From contig JAJKFL010000005.1 in NCBI GenBank assembly GCA_021186555.1, positions 20,586,635 through 20,650,634 on the forward strand: DNA of 64,000 bases, given 5' to 3'. Position numbers and translations under genes: made by a program. A model generated the notes under the pieces. The model did not search any database. It was not told where the DNA came from and saw nothing but the letters and a program-made list of their open reading frames with translations. The DNA comes from Reticulitermes speratus. Taxonomy: Eukaryota; Arthropoda; Insecta; Blattodea; Rhinotermitidae. Shown here piece after piece: positions 32,912 to 43,765 of the stretch. The first letter of the stretch is position 1; the number at the start of each line of letters is the position of its first letter.

Positions 32912-33286
32912 TTAATTTCGAAAGCAAACTCTATTTGACATTTTGTAGGACTCTGAATGCGTGTCATCCATTGCAGAACTTATACTATCATCATAGGCAT
33001 TGTCCAGCGGATTTGTAACTATTGCGAAACTGAGAATGTGAGATAATTTTATTTCTTGTTTCTGTAATGACTCTTTGTCAGCTGGATGGGTTGCATAAAC
33101 GAACCGTAGGATTTTTGTGAATAATGACCTGAATTGGACGTGGAACGAAACGGTTGTGGCCAGTTTTAATCTGGTACGAATGTTTTTAAGCGTACTAATT
33201 ACTGCCAACCGCATCGAAACTTTGGATATTTGAAAAGTAGAAATACAATTCCTTAACTCGTTTAGGATGTCCCGGTAATATTTCAC
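32912..33286 (-). CDS. Unrecognised 124-codon ORF
   Basis: This is the longest frame in the window that I cannot tie to a transposon. The protein starts M-K-Y-Y-R-D-I-L-N-E-L-R-N-C and is basic in its first half. Later it has P-A-D-K-E-S-L-Q-K-Q-E-I-K-L and a Ser/Asp-rich end. I see no signal peptide, membrane span or known motif. A frame of this length is possible by chance in A+T-rich DNA of this size. It starts just beyond a family G hairpin at 33337 and may belong to that element. I make no functional claim. Confidence 0.2.
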   Translation of the reverse strand: MKYYRDILNELRNCISTFQISKVSMRLAVISTLKNIRTRLKLATTVSFHVQFRSLFTKILRFVYATHPADKESLQKQEIKLSHILSFAIVTNPLDNAYDDSISSAMDDTHSESYKMSNRVCFRN

Positions 33287-33336
33287 GTGTGAGGAGCCTA
33301 GGATTGTGGCTGATCAGATGGCAGTCTTATGATATG

Positions 33337-33425
33337 TGGTTACCAACATTTCGGAGGAGTTTCCACCGAAACGTTGGTACCCATCTACCAAAGTAGACAG
33401 ACAGCTTCACATCCCACATGACATT
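33337..33425 (+). repeat. Family G repeat, snapback of two motif ends
   Basis: GGTTACCAACATTTCGG at 33339 pairs with CCGAAACGTTGGTACC at 33365, giving a 16-17 bp stem over a loop of about 10 bases. The right arm continues CATCTACCAAAGTAGACAG and CTTCACATCCCA, the G phrase. On the right arm GAAAC, GTTG and GTA are kept. Confidence 0.6.
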
Positions 33426-34307
33426 AAGTCTAAATCCCTATGATGTATTCTGACAGCAAGGTAGTAATTCAATTCGTTCAGTACAAAGAATGGATGCCTG
33501 ACTGACTACTGCCTTCGAGCAGAACGCAGTATAATATGCCGGGTGAAAATTTCAGAGCATAACAACTCTAAAACTGTCTGCCGTAATTGGTTGTGACGTT
33601 CCAGGCGTCTGGTGTTTTTATCTGACACTTAGGCGGGTGGAAATGAAAGCAGATTTTCAACTGGAGCTCAAGGTACTGACTAGTCTTTTGTCTACACTCG
33701 ACACTGCTCTGTACTGCATTGGACTTACAACTGCTTTGTTAATATCCAATACTGCAATCGTTAAACGTTGTAATGGGGACTATAGGAAGAAATGAAACAA
33801 CAGTATAATCCATATGCATATTTTAACATGGTAGTGGGTGTGGAGACTTTACAGTGTGATTTAGGAAGGGATGAAATGGCTTGAAGTTTTTCTCCTAACC
33901 AGTCCTTCCATACTGTTGATATTATAGGTTCCTTTTGCTTGTACAGATCGACGTTTGAAGGGATTATGCGATTATCTGGAAGGGTTTGAAGTCTGTAAAT
34001 TCTGTCAGAATAAACAAAGTGTTTAAAAGTTTCAGAATTTTACATGAACAGCTGATATTTTCTCATCTCCTGTAGAAATTCTCCACCTTCGCATTTCTGC
34101 TTACTGACACCAATTTATTTTCTGGATAATCTTTAAAATGCGCTGCTATTGCCTCCTTATGTTGACAATTTAAAATTTATTAATCATCGTAACATTCAGT
34201 TCTGTGGTTCAAAACGCTTTGTTTAATAAATAATCAAGAGTACCTACAATTTTGAAGGGGAGACACTGCTGTTCATTTCAAGGTTCTACCTCGACATTTG
34301 TCTAAAG
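33426..34307. other. Mostly unassigned, one possible transposon end
   Basis: CCGGGTGAAAATTTCAGAGC at 33539 followed by AACTCTAAAACTG resembles the minus strand of 16970-17108. Nothing else was recognised. Confidence 0.35.
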
Positions 34308-34603
34308 CAGCGTTTCCAAGACTATGTTCCGTGGAACTCTGGTGTTTCGCGAGATATTAATAGGTGTTCCGTGAAAAAAGCGAGAAACCAAGAATCCCAG
34401 ATTTCTTTATTAAATCTGAATTTAGCATATTTGATCATAGTTTAAGATACTGTTCATATAAGAATTTTTATAAGAACCTTTCATTTGGTTACTAGCAGAT
34501 CTCGTTGCGCTGACTGTTGTTTGAAAAATGAGGGACCACAAAATGTAATTGTTCCGTAAATATCTGCTAATTTAGAAAGTGACCAAAAATTTGGGAACCC
34601 CTA
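34308..34603. mobile_element. hAT-like MITE
   Basis: Left end CAGCGTTTCCAAG and right end TTGGGAACCCCTA are an imperfect inverted pair of hAT type. GTCTAAAG (34300) and GTGTAGAG (34604) match at six of eight positions, fitting a decayed 8-bp duplication. The interior GTTCCGTGGAACTC resembles other insect and vertebrate hAT-like ends. No ORF. Confidence 0.55.
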
Positions 34604-34611
34604 GTGTAGAG

Positions 34612-35464
34612 GTACAGAAAGAACCATGAATGTAGCCTCCAGGATGCCAGGTATTCCAGCAGAGGTTTGAACGAGCTGTCTGTCGAATTTAGCGTGAGGT
34701 CAGACTTTTCGGTTAAATTTATTCTAAATTTTCCCATTTGGATTGTTTAGTTATTTATATTCATACGAAGTAAAGTTCACACTTACTTGAAAATTTATGT
34801 AAAGTTGAACTGTATAAAATGGAGATATAGCACTTTAAATATTCAGCAAGCCGCCTGTTCAGATCGGAACGTCTTGTTGCGATACGCATTTAGATTTGCG
34901 TAGTTAATACTGCAGCCGACATTTATGAGCGCAGAGGAGAGATGAAATGAACCATGCCTGCGCACACTGTTGGACGCAGAGGAAGATTCAGCGAAGTCCA
35001 TCCGGCGTATTGCTCCAGTTGACTGTCGTGAAATCGCATTCGTTCTGTCTTTAAGAAGTTTTCCGTATTATATGTAGTGTCATGATACAAAGACGGGGCC
35101 GCGGGTTTTGCTGCAATTTTCTTGATAAGACGACAAGAGATCGTGGTGTTTGGAAGTGCATGGTGCGCTGTGTATGGCATGAAATACAGAATTTTGTGTC
35201 TCTAAGTAATATGACACTCTATCCACATCATACTAAAGGTATATTTTTGTATTCACCTCTGTATAATCCGTCTTCGAAATACGATATCGACACATATTGA
35301 AATATTTCGTGCTTTTCCTCACTTGCTCCATTGCATTGTTGAGATGCCTTGCACACCCCACAAATTATTCTTGTTGTACACTTTCCCCTTCATCATTCAC
35401 GGTAATTTGACCAGTTCCGGCCACAGATATCTTCAACTTGGTCCTTTTTAGGGACGTTTTCTTT
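34612..35464. other. No recognisable feature
   Basis: An 85-codon minus-strand frame at 34923-35180 has no recognised motif. Otherwise nothing. Confidence 0.4.
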
Positions 35465-35640
35465 CCTACGGCGCTCCTATTAAAATGTCTGTGCGTCTGT
35501 CGGTCAGCATTGAACAACTCAAAAATCGGTAAACGGATCTTCACGAAATTTTATAGTGGAGATTTTACAAAACTTTTCGAGCCCTTTCAATATTTATTTA
35601 GATGAGGCATTTTAAGAAACGCTGTAGGTGAAGAATTTTT
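35465..35640 (+). repeat. Repeat family K, diverged
   Basis: TGTCTGTGCGTCTGTCGGTC and then GGATCTTCACGAAATTTTAT, followed by AGTGGAGATTTTACAAAAC, shares the post-pyrimidine part with the 46262 copy (TTTATAGTGGAGATTTT). Confidence 0.5.
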
Positions 35641-38551
35641 TTTTTCGGTTAAAATTTCGAATATTTATTCTGGTGCGCAGACGCTGATAAGCTTTGAACC
35701 AACACAAAAGTTAAGAAAGTACAATTTTAAGTGTTATTATCGTGCGCCAAAATTGAAAATATTATGTTCCAGATAGTGATTTTTCTGTGTCGTAGTAATA
35801 GTGCTACAGTCGAACGTAATATGAAATACACACCAAATATAGCGCTCTTGCTAGGATTTGTAGAGGAGTGAATGTGCCATGAGAGTTACGCTGTGCGTTC
35901 ATTTTCTAAATTTTTTTTTCCAGTCAGTTTGGATTTCATAAATATTTTGGATTTTGGTCTTGTCGAATTCTGTCGGCCTGGAAACATGTGTATTTATGTT
36001 TGAATGTGGGCCTATTCATTGTATACCATGTAAAAACTATACAACATTATTCAGTAATATACCATTACTATACAAAAAATTTCTTGTAAGTCCATCATTT
36101 ATTTACAGAGAATATTTATTTCCGTAATCCAAAATATTTGTCATTAGAGTTTCTGAGTGAAGTTTACTGAAAGGTGTCTTGGTTTCTTTTGCAGTATTTC
36201 TATCCGCATATAATTTTGGTCTGCATAACGATCTTTATTTGATCGGTATTAAAGGATTTTGTAAAAATATTCCTTGTCTAAGGCATGTGTAACATGCACT
36301 TTCGGGAAGTAGACTTCTTGCCATTTCAAGTTGTCTTTTTATTGTGTGTCCAAGACCTTTTTGGTGTAATTGTTATTGCCGTTTGTGGTGCGAGTGCCCT
36401 TCGTACTCCATACTCCAATTTCTTCTCCCGATTCTGTTATTCTTTTGTAATACACCCCAGAAGTATGGTAGGTACTCTCACAGCATGTTTGGTGGCTTGC
36501 AGCCGACCAGTCAGGCAGTCGCAATGTGCGGAACAGTAGTGATACTCAATCAGTTATTCTTACAGACCAATAGGCAATGTCACCGAACGTCGTCCGATAA
36601 TTAGTACTCCTGCGTCATATCCAGATGGCAGGGCTCAAATATAGTCCCGGATATTTCTCGAATGATGTTTTCAGTAGTATTTCTCAGTCTCACCAGATAA
36701 ATATTTGAATAGTAAGTTAAATTATGCCACAACTACTGCCTTCCACAACCTTCCATTAGTCATCCTATAATCTGAGTAGCTGGAAGTGTCGTTAAATAAA
36801 ACAAATGGAGAATAAATATCAGAAGGATCAGTAAGTGGTTTGTCTTTGTTTTGTTCAGACAATGTGTTTTGTGTTTGAGGCATCTTCTTATGGACTTATC
36901 AGATACGGAACGTGGCCAGTGCCGGTATTTGCCGCCTCTCTTAGGCTGTCCCGTTGGAATGGACGCTGTGCATCTAACGGCCTCCCTGTCTTGTCAGACT
37001 GATGGAATCGTGCTAGCGAGAAAATAGTGTTGCTTGAAGTAAGGGCGTTGTCCGGTTTGTCCTCGTCATTACAAATTGTATAGGCCTCGTACAATGTTAA
37101 CTGGTGCAATACCGCGGTTACAGAACGGAGACCAGATTCTGATTTCTGCAGACGTGGCGATGCCCTATAATAAAATGTCAGCTTGACATTAATTTGTAGG
37201 GAAAGACCTTTTCCTAGTGCTACATCCACGTGAATGCAAACACCTAGCAGTGTTTTGTTGAAGTGTGGCTGGAAGGGACAAAAGGGTAGCGAAATGTCTC
37301 TCCATTGACTGGTAATAAAACTAAATTTGTGTTGAGCCTAACAGTCACTGTTCAAGTTACTGATAATATAATTTAACTAATCCCACGGAATATACTACTT
37401 CTTGAAAAGGTGGTAGTCACTTAGATGCTTAAGTAATTATTTCTACTTCCAGTTGTTCATTATCACGTATAAAAGAGCCCGTTTATATTCCCTAATTTTA
37501 GTCATTTAAATCTAGGTGGTCTGCCTCGTTAGGTTTTTCAAAGAAATATTTCATTTTCTCCACGCGTGCTGCATGCCCCACCAATATAATTTTTTTGGCT
37601 TTATCTTGCTATCATTATTGGATAAGGAGTTCAAATCATAAAGCTTTTACTTACATGATCATCTCCATCCTCCTGATACTCCCTCTACTTATCGGAATAT
37701 TCTGCTGAGGACTTTGCTATCAAGCGTCCTCAATCAACGTGTCGTTCCGTAAGGTGAGCGACAGTGTCACACTCGTAATTACACCTCGTTCTACCAGATT
37801 TCTCAACTTTGTGTTTTGTCTTCTATTTACAAAAAGGACACAAGCTTCGGGAAGTGCAGCTCTTCCTATCCTCAGGTAAAACGAACGTAAGACACCTACT
37901 GAGTTGGGTCCGACACAGTGCTCTCCTAGTTCCGTCACTGCACACCACGTTTCCGTTACCTTTATGCATGTGCATCTAGGCTAAAGTTTTTTCCACGGGA
38001 GATTGTACGTAGAAAATAGGGATGAAGTTATGGGAATAGGAATGAAGATCTAAAACTAAGACAGAAAGTGAAGTCGAAATTACCACCACCTAATCAAGCC
38101 AATAAAGCAATTTAACAGTGATGGTAGAGTTATGTTGGTTCCATTTCTGCGCTGGTAGTAAAAAAGAATTTATTGCAGTGCAGTACCAATTAAGGAACGG
38201 AAGTTACGAATCAATAACGAATCGTTTACATTCCCATCTCCAGTCTAAGAACTAAGAATAAGATATGTTAAACAGTTGTGCAAAGGTCTTGTGTGGGCAT
38301 GAAACGTGATTCGTCATGTCACTGCATCTCTCTCTCGCTGCGGGGAAGGGAGTTTCGGGTTTATTTTAGAAGGAAGTGTTAAGAAGAATATTTGTGTCTT
38401 ACAGAGATAGAGTATCGCTAAAATGCAGAGAATTTCATTCATTTAATACACGCATTATTAAAATTCACAAATGAAAATGAGACAGGTCAGACATATCTCA
38501 CGCATAAGGATACAATAAATGTGTATTAAGTAAAATTAAGACTGTAAATAG
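35641..38551. other. Long stretch without recognised features
   Basis: Frames reach 113 codons (36888-37229, minus) without recognisable motifs or transposon resemblance. I found no SINE, LINE or inverted repeat in almost 3 kb, the longest such stretch in the window. Host exons are possible but none can be supported. Confidence 0.4.
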
Positions 38552-38716
38552 GCCATGCCAGGGCTCAGGCGGTTATTCGCCAGCCTCTCACCGCGGAGGC
38601 CCGGGTTTGATCCCGGGTCGGTCCGTGTGGGATTTGTGGTGGACAAAGTGGCACTGGTACAGGTTTATCTCCGAGTACTTCGGTTTTCTCCTGTCAATTT
38701 CATTCCACCAGTGGTC
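38552..38716 (+). mobile_element. SINE B copy, 5' half
   Basis: The head reads GCTCAGGCGGTTATTCGCC, CTCTCACCGCGGAGGCCC and GGGTTTGATCCCGGG, close to a tRNA-Glu(CTC). The body GGTGGACAAAGTGGCACTGG and CTCCGAGTACTTCGG follows. The copy stops at CCACCAGTGGTCC, before the 3' part seen at 51529. Confidence 0.85.
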
Positions 38717-38954
38717 CATTAGTATAGACATTGTAAAGACACTCATTTATAATGACACAAAGCATTCAGTCTCTTTGATGACGTTATAACCGAGTTCGAC
38801 TGTAATTGCGCACTGGATGGAGCCCTTGGAATTGAGTATAACAGTGATTTTTTAGTAAAGGTGATAATACACGTGATGTAAGCAGTTCTCACTTAGCTGA
38901 ATTCTGAGATTGCGGTTTTACGGTGTGTGATGTCTTGTTGCCCGAGGCTTTGTA

Positions 38955-39065
38955 TAGTAGTTCGTAACATGGTAATTTTTTTACGGTGAGCAGATTTTAG
39001 CACCTTGTTGTTTGGTACATTGTTACCAACGTTTCAATCGAAACTGCTGCCTCCATGTCCAGAGA
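38955..39065 (-). repeat. LINE 3' word plus family G motif
   Basis: TTCGTAACATGGTAATTTTT at 38961 is shared with the LINE at 58059-58535. Next to it the minus strand reads GGACATGGAGGCAGCAG, then TTGAAACGTTGGTAACAATG: GAAAC, GTTG, GTA are kept and the CTGANGA box is mutated. Confidence 0.5.
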
Positions 39066-39692
39066 AGAAGAGTAAGCCGCATGCAGAAATGGTACGAATA
39101 TAAAGAAGGGAATCCCGCGACTGGGTCTACGATGACCAGTGGCTCCTATTGGTTCATTCATGACCCGTCTCGGAATTCTCTCGTCTGGTTCCGAACGGCT
39201 TCCTCTCACGTGGTTGACTTCTCTCCTGAAGAGAGGGAATGGGTTTCTTGAAAGCTCTCATGTTTGTCCACAGCATCTACCACATATCACACGTTCTGTT
39301 GCCATAAGACTATTTATTTACCAAGACAGAAAGTCAACCAGGTTTTGCTATGAGGTAAGAATCGGTTACTCAGGGAGATTAATGTTAAAAAAGTATTAAA
39401 CGAAGTGTTCCGAGATATCTCTTCGTGACACAGTTAGCACTGTTTTAAAACAATTAAAATTACTTTACTAGAAACCTAGAAGCACATTCCATTACGTGTC
39501 GCAGTTTGAATCCCTTGGATAGGTCACAGCGGTTCAGAAAAACGCATACGTGTTTCATGAAGGCCTGCTATTTGCATCGCCTTGTGTTCACCAGAGCTAA
39601 GATAGCCACCACTGAAAGCAGTTGCTGTGTACCAAATATGGCTGCATATTAACAGCGTCGTTACAGTGCCACGTCTTATGCCTTCCTACGCG
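39066..39692. other. No recognisable feature
   Basis: Short frames only. Nothing recognised. Confidence 0.4.
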
Positions 39693-39780
39693 CAGTATCA
39701 TATCATTTATTTTTCCTAAGGCTCGACAGCTCCCAGGGGCTTAGGCCTCCTCGTTTTCCGAGGCTTCACGATCACACTTA

Positions 39781-40328
39781 AGCCGGGATTAGACGGCGCG
39801 TGGCTCGGCTCGTTTTACGTCATAACTGACGTCATTGACAAAGAATCGTATTCAAACGCGCCGTGTATCCGGCCTGGCGCGGCGCGGCGCGGCTTGTGTT
39901 TGGGGGAGCGAGGCTCGTTGGATCGCCGCAGAAGCGGTTTTTTCACGATCCTCAAAGGTACTCGGCGCGGGCAGCTGTTGCGGCTACACGGGGCTTGCAG
40001 TCTACGCGCCAAGCCAGTCTCGTCCAAGTCTCTATACACTTAGGTCTGGTCTTTGTTTTCTGCTGTCGGGGTGCGCGAAGAGTGAAATTTTCTGTCCCAC
40101 AATTGGTATTGGCTAGAATGGAGTGGTCAAACGAGGACATTTTTAAGTTCATAAAACAACACGACTTATTCCACAAGCCGAGCCGAACCTACCCGAGCAA
40201 GGCCGCTGGTCCGCCATTTGCGGAGCTGCGCCACGTCGTGTAGCCAGATTGTCTTTTCTGTTCCGATCTGCTGGCCGAGCAAATGACGTCACGTCACTCG
40301 ACGAACAGCTCGCCGTCTAATCCCGGCT
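39781..40328 (+). mobile_element. Harbinger-like MITE with TTA target duplication
   Basis: AGCCGGGATTAGACGGCG at 39781-39798 is mirrored exactly at 40311-40328, and TTA flanks it at 39778-39780 and 40329-40331. A TTA duplication and G-rich ends suggest PIF/Harbinger. Beneath both termini lie TGACGTCA-like words (39826-39834, 40284-40292). It is G+C-rich (GGCGCGGCGCGGCGCGG near 39881), unlike its surroundings. Because the SINE flanks are clear on both sides, the borders are exact. Confidence 0.92.
40118..40243 (+). CDS. Small ORF resembling the start of a MADF-type protein
   Basis: A 41-codon frame from ATG at 40118 begins M-E-W-S-N-E-D-I-F-K-F-I-K-Q-H and then changes to a Pro/Ala-rich end. 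The opening resembles the first helix of MADF/Myb-like proteins, which are the second, DNA-binding protein of Harbinger transposons. This agrees with the element's ends and TTA duplication. Only about 17 residues support it, so it is at best the first codons of that gene kept after an internal deletion. A same-frame upstream start exists at 39863. No product is implied. Confidence 0.4.
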   Translation: MEWSNEDIFKFIKQHDLFHKPSRTYPSKAAGPPFAELRHVV

Positions 40329-40554
40329 TTAGACACACCACACTCGGTAGGACTCCTCTGGACGAGGGACCAGCTCGTCGCAGAGACCTCTACCTGACAA
40401 CACACAACACTGTCAAGAGACAGACATCCATGCCCCCGGTGGGATTCGAACCCACAATCCTAGTAAGCGAACGGCCGCAGACCCACGCCTTAGACCGCAC
40501 GGCCACTGGGATCGGCAGTATCATATCATATGGACCCATAATTCTGCAGGAAGT

Positions 40555-40790
40555 AATCTATGAGGTTGGTGTAGGGGTAACGGCCTGCACCTGTATTCGG
40601 GACATATCCGATTTGTATCTCTTCCCTGCCGACCGGCTGTTTGAATATCCTTTTCTTGTTTTTCTCAATTCCTCGGGAAAGCTTCAGGTTAATTCTTGGA
40701 TGGTATGAGGAAAGATTCCTTCCGAATCCATTACAGTTTATCGCTCACCAGTCATCCTACTATCGACACTATATAGCCTGATAAAATAAC
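40555..40790 (+). mobile_element. SINE E (tRNA-derived) copy
   Basis: GGTTGGTGTAGGGGTAACGG is A-box-like, and GACATATCCGATTTGTATCTC stands where the B box should be. The body has GCCGACCGGCTG, CTCAATTCCTCGGG and TTCTTGGATGGTATG, the module order of a SINE I know from insects. The B box is destroyed. Confidence 0.5.
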
Positions 40791-40812
40791 ATCATATTAA
40801 AATAAACCAGTA

Positions 40813-41499
40813 GAATGTGACGATTTTCAGATCGCTGGTGTGATAAATCGGGTTGAATGTAATAACGACAAAGATTAAGGAAAATCAGTAGTAAATGCCA
40901 TTTAGTGTAACATTTTTACTTTTTAAATATGACATCTCGTATGTGGTCTCTGGCATGCGGTAATGGCAACTGCACAGTGGCCGTAACATCAACACAATTC
41001 TGAGCAATGCTGGAGACATTAGTATTGGGTGCTGGCGACGTTGATGGTGAAATCTCTCGGCAACAAGACGCTGCCACAGCACACAGAACAAGTGAATTAG
41101 TGGATTGTTTGACAGCCATGTTTCCCGGAAGCATTGTTATAGGTTTTGGTGACATCGTCTGGCCAGTCAGACCGCCTGACCTCCGTGCACCCGACTAGTT
41201 GCTATGGGGACCCTTGAGAGTCTAAGTGCACGCAAAAAAGCCTCGCAATTTTAGGGCGTTGAAAGAGCACATCAGGGACGAAATTAGAGCCACTGATATA
41301 CTTCTGTTGCGAAAAGTTATGGATAATTTGCTATTACGATTAGGGAAATATTGCATGTCAGCGAGAGCACTTTCAAGATGTAATTTTTAAAAAGCAAAGT
41401 ACGTGTATTAAATGGCAGTTTACTACAGATTCGCCATAACTTTTGTTTCTTACATTCAACCCAGTTTATCAAAATAGCGATCTGAAAATCTTTTTATTC
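40813..41499 (+). mobile_element. Mariner-type deletion derivative, second lineage
   Basis: Inverted ends of about 100 bp: GATTTTCAGATCGCT, GGGTTGAATGTAA and AAATGCCATTTA occur near 40820-40910 and mirrored near 41400-41495. TA flanks at 40811-40812 and 41500-41501. The ends are more diverged than those of 31794, and only a transposase carboxyl part is left inside. Confidence 0.78.
41007..41370 (+). pseudogene. Transposase carboxyl fragment (mariner/Tc1 type)
   Basis: R-Q-Q-D-A-A-T-A-H-R-T-S corresponds to the second catalytic aspartate block, and G-D-I-V-W-P-V-R-P-P-D-L-R-A-P-D to the third. After a stop at 41196-41198, further frames read L-L-W-G, A-L-K-E-H-I-R-D-E-I-R-A-T and the carboxyl tail. 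The amino half is deleted, and a stop plus a frameshift break what is left. Confidence 0.7.
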
Positions 41500-41501
41500 T
41501 A

Positions 41502-42004
41502 TTGGCGCGTTGTGTGTAAAATACGAAACAAAAAATATGGAGCAGGTTAATGTTGTCCTGCATTTGGGTTATTGGGTTTGAACCTCGACCAGATAAATGT
41601 TGTAATTTTCCTGTCTTTCTTCATCTCATATCTCAGAATTAGAAAAATAGGGCCAGAATTGAAATAAACAAGGAAGAATACTTTGTTGCATAGTTTGGAA
41701 GCCGAAGTGACGTCCAGGATAGTGTAATAAGACCACTTCTGTACTTGATCTTTATATTACTTATGTCCGTAATTAATATACAAACAGGTGTACAAATATT
41801 CGCAAAACCTTCTTGCAAAGTTTTAGTTTTTTTTAACTTGTGGCCGTTTATTTTACTCTCGCGAAAAATAGGCCATTAAATTTTTCCGACGATGTCTTGA
41901 GCGTCATGTATAACGTATCGTTTGTACTGAGCAGATTTTTTTTTTTAGTCGTCCTCTTCTACCTACTCCGGTTTCCCGTTTCAGTGTCGAGGTTGTTAAT
42001 TCCT
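41502..42004. other. No recognisable feature
   Basis: Nothing recognised apart from a T-run at 41937-41946. Confidence 0.45.
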
Positions 42005-42152
42005 TTTGATCACACTGAAAGACACACCGCAGTCGGTAGGACTCCTCTGGACGAGGGATCGGCTCGTCGCAGAGGCCTCTACCTGACAACAACACACCAC
42101 TCACAAGAGACAAACATCCATGCCCCCGGTGGGATTCGAACCCACGATCCTA
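42005..42152 (-). mobile_element. SINE A fragment, truncated at both ends
   Basis: The body from GATCACACT to the B-box complement GGGATTCGAACCC is well kept. The A tail and most of the tRNA head are lost, and no target duplication is visible, so it was cut after insertion. Confidence 0.88.
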
Positions 42153-43552
42153 TCCTTTATTAGTTTCGGAGATAAATATATCAATATCTCCGTTGTATAT
42201 TAGTCTTATGCAGTTTGTACAAGCAAAATATGGAAAAGAGAAAGCAACGCAGCCCCTTTTCAGGCATTGATTTGTTTTGGTCTTGAGATGAAATAAAAGG
42301 TTTCAATATGCCGGGATACGTAAGTATTCACTCAGCTGGAAGACATCACTTGTAGCGGGTTCTAAATCACGTGCAGGTAGTACTGCAATTATTCCATTTG
42401 TCTAATGAAGCAACGTGGCCCGGAGGTCTCACTGTATGTGTAGGTATTCAGTAAAGAATTCCTTGGTCTCGTGGTAATTACTCCAATAGCAAACCTTGAT
42501 GGCACGCACGATCTCATTTGTCAGGATTCCAACAGGTAGCTGCAGGGTGCCGATTTTTGGGCGTGGCTGCTTTTCCGAGCTGCCGCTAACGTAATCCAAA
42601 TCTCTTCTTATAACTAATCTGACATGCGATTTATGCTAACGTTCTGGAGTTGGCCTGTTGTTTCGTGACTTGTGACAACAAAGGAACCTGTGTTTGAAAT
42701 CCTAAACGGTTTATAAATGAAGAAGTGACGTATTTCAAAATTGTTTTGATAAGAAGCCGATCTCATATTGTCGATGACTTCTGTAGTATTTGTTATAAGT
42801 TCGACACATTGACAGTAAGATTTTCAGCCTGTCTGTTTTCTGTATAGCTTCCTTGTTCGTCTCTGACCCTTTCCTCTTCTTGGCGGTAAATCGATGCAGC
42901 TGGTAGATGGGGCTTGTGTTCTAAACAAGACGTTCTGAGAATTGTGAGGTCTAATCTTCTTCAGTATACTTGTATATGTTGAGACTGAAAGAAGCTATAT
43001 GGTAACAATAACAGGAATCAGAAGTCCAGTTCTGTGCGATATGTTCATTAGGACAGTTTGCTAATACGTTAAATTTGTTTGATATAACATCAAGATTGCG
43101 CTCTGTTGCCATGTTTGTATTTCGTAACGGCTGCAAAATTTTTCACACGGAAGTTGTCAGGAGCCTCTCGATTTATCATGTTTATCCATACAGACTATTG
43201 CATGCCTAGTTTCAATGGTTCATTAGTTCCCATCATCACATCAGATGACGTGCGGGCGACAGGGCTTGACATTCTATAAAATGTACCATGTAACTTCATA
43301 ATCGAAACTTAGTAGCCACTAACTTTGAAACTTTACGTCTGCCATATTGGTATCACTCAACGTATGACTTTTGAAAGTGAAATGTGTGTTGACCTTTAAT
43401 AACTTGATATTCGTAACAAGCCTTGTAACACATCGTCAGTTCTTTTTTGTAATTAGGAAGGCGGGTTATCAGGTTAACAAAATTATAAAAGAGAGTACCT
43501 AAGACAGAAGAATCAAATCAGAAGCGCAGAATACTTGGGGAATTATGCTAGG
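42153..43552. other. No recognisable feature
   Basis: Frames up to 61 codons. No domain or repeat recognised. Confidence 0.45.
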
Positions 43553-43765
43553 TCTTGGCGCAGTTGGTTGAGGCACTGTGCTACAAGCCGGAAGGTCGCG
43601 GGTTCGATGGTGTCATTGTAATTTTTCATTGACTCGATTCCTTCCGGCCGTACTATGGCTCTGGGGTCGACTCAGCCTTTAACAGAAATTAATACCAGGA
43701 ATATTTCCTAAACCTCCTGGAACCCTCAGGGCCTGTCCGAGCCTGTGCAAGGATTGCTTTACCTT
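43553..43765 (+). mobile_element. SINE C (tRNA-derived) copy
   Basis: TTGGCGCAGTTGGTTGAGGC (A-box region) and CGCGGGTTCGATGG (B-box region) form a tRNA-like head. The body has TCCTTCCGGCCGTAC, TGGGGTCGACTCAGCC and ACAGAAATTAATACCAGG, and the tail reads TTGCTTTACCTTT. The tail motif is shared with SINE D. This module order is one I associate with termite and cockroach SINEs. Confidence 0.75.

Larger units (their letters stand above)
39707..40515 (-). mobile_element. SINE A split by a DNA transposon
   Basis: The A-tail side and body lie at 39707-39780, and the rest of the body and the tRNA head at 40329-40515 with B-box complement GGGATTCGAACCC. A perfect 15-base flank, GCAGTATCATATCAT, occurs at 39692 and 40515. 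The element at 39781-40328 has entered the SINE after it landed. Confidence 0.93.

Noticed and set aside
38552-38620. tRNA-Glu gene
   Set aside because: Close to tRNA-Glu(CTC) in the anticodon and T arms, but the acceptor stem is not paired and the copy continues as SINE B.
39863-40117. Upstream extension of the small Harbinger-element frame
   Set aside because: The added residues are Arg/Ala/Gly-rich translation of the G+C-rich subterminal repeat. Only the part from 40118 resembles a protein family.
40283-40708. 141-codon plus-strand frame containing G-R-T-P-L-D-E-G-P-A-R-R-R
   Set aside because: The same peptide appears at every minus-strand SINE A copy (15713, 41840, 51178). It is a translation of the SINE, not a gene.
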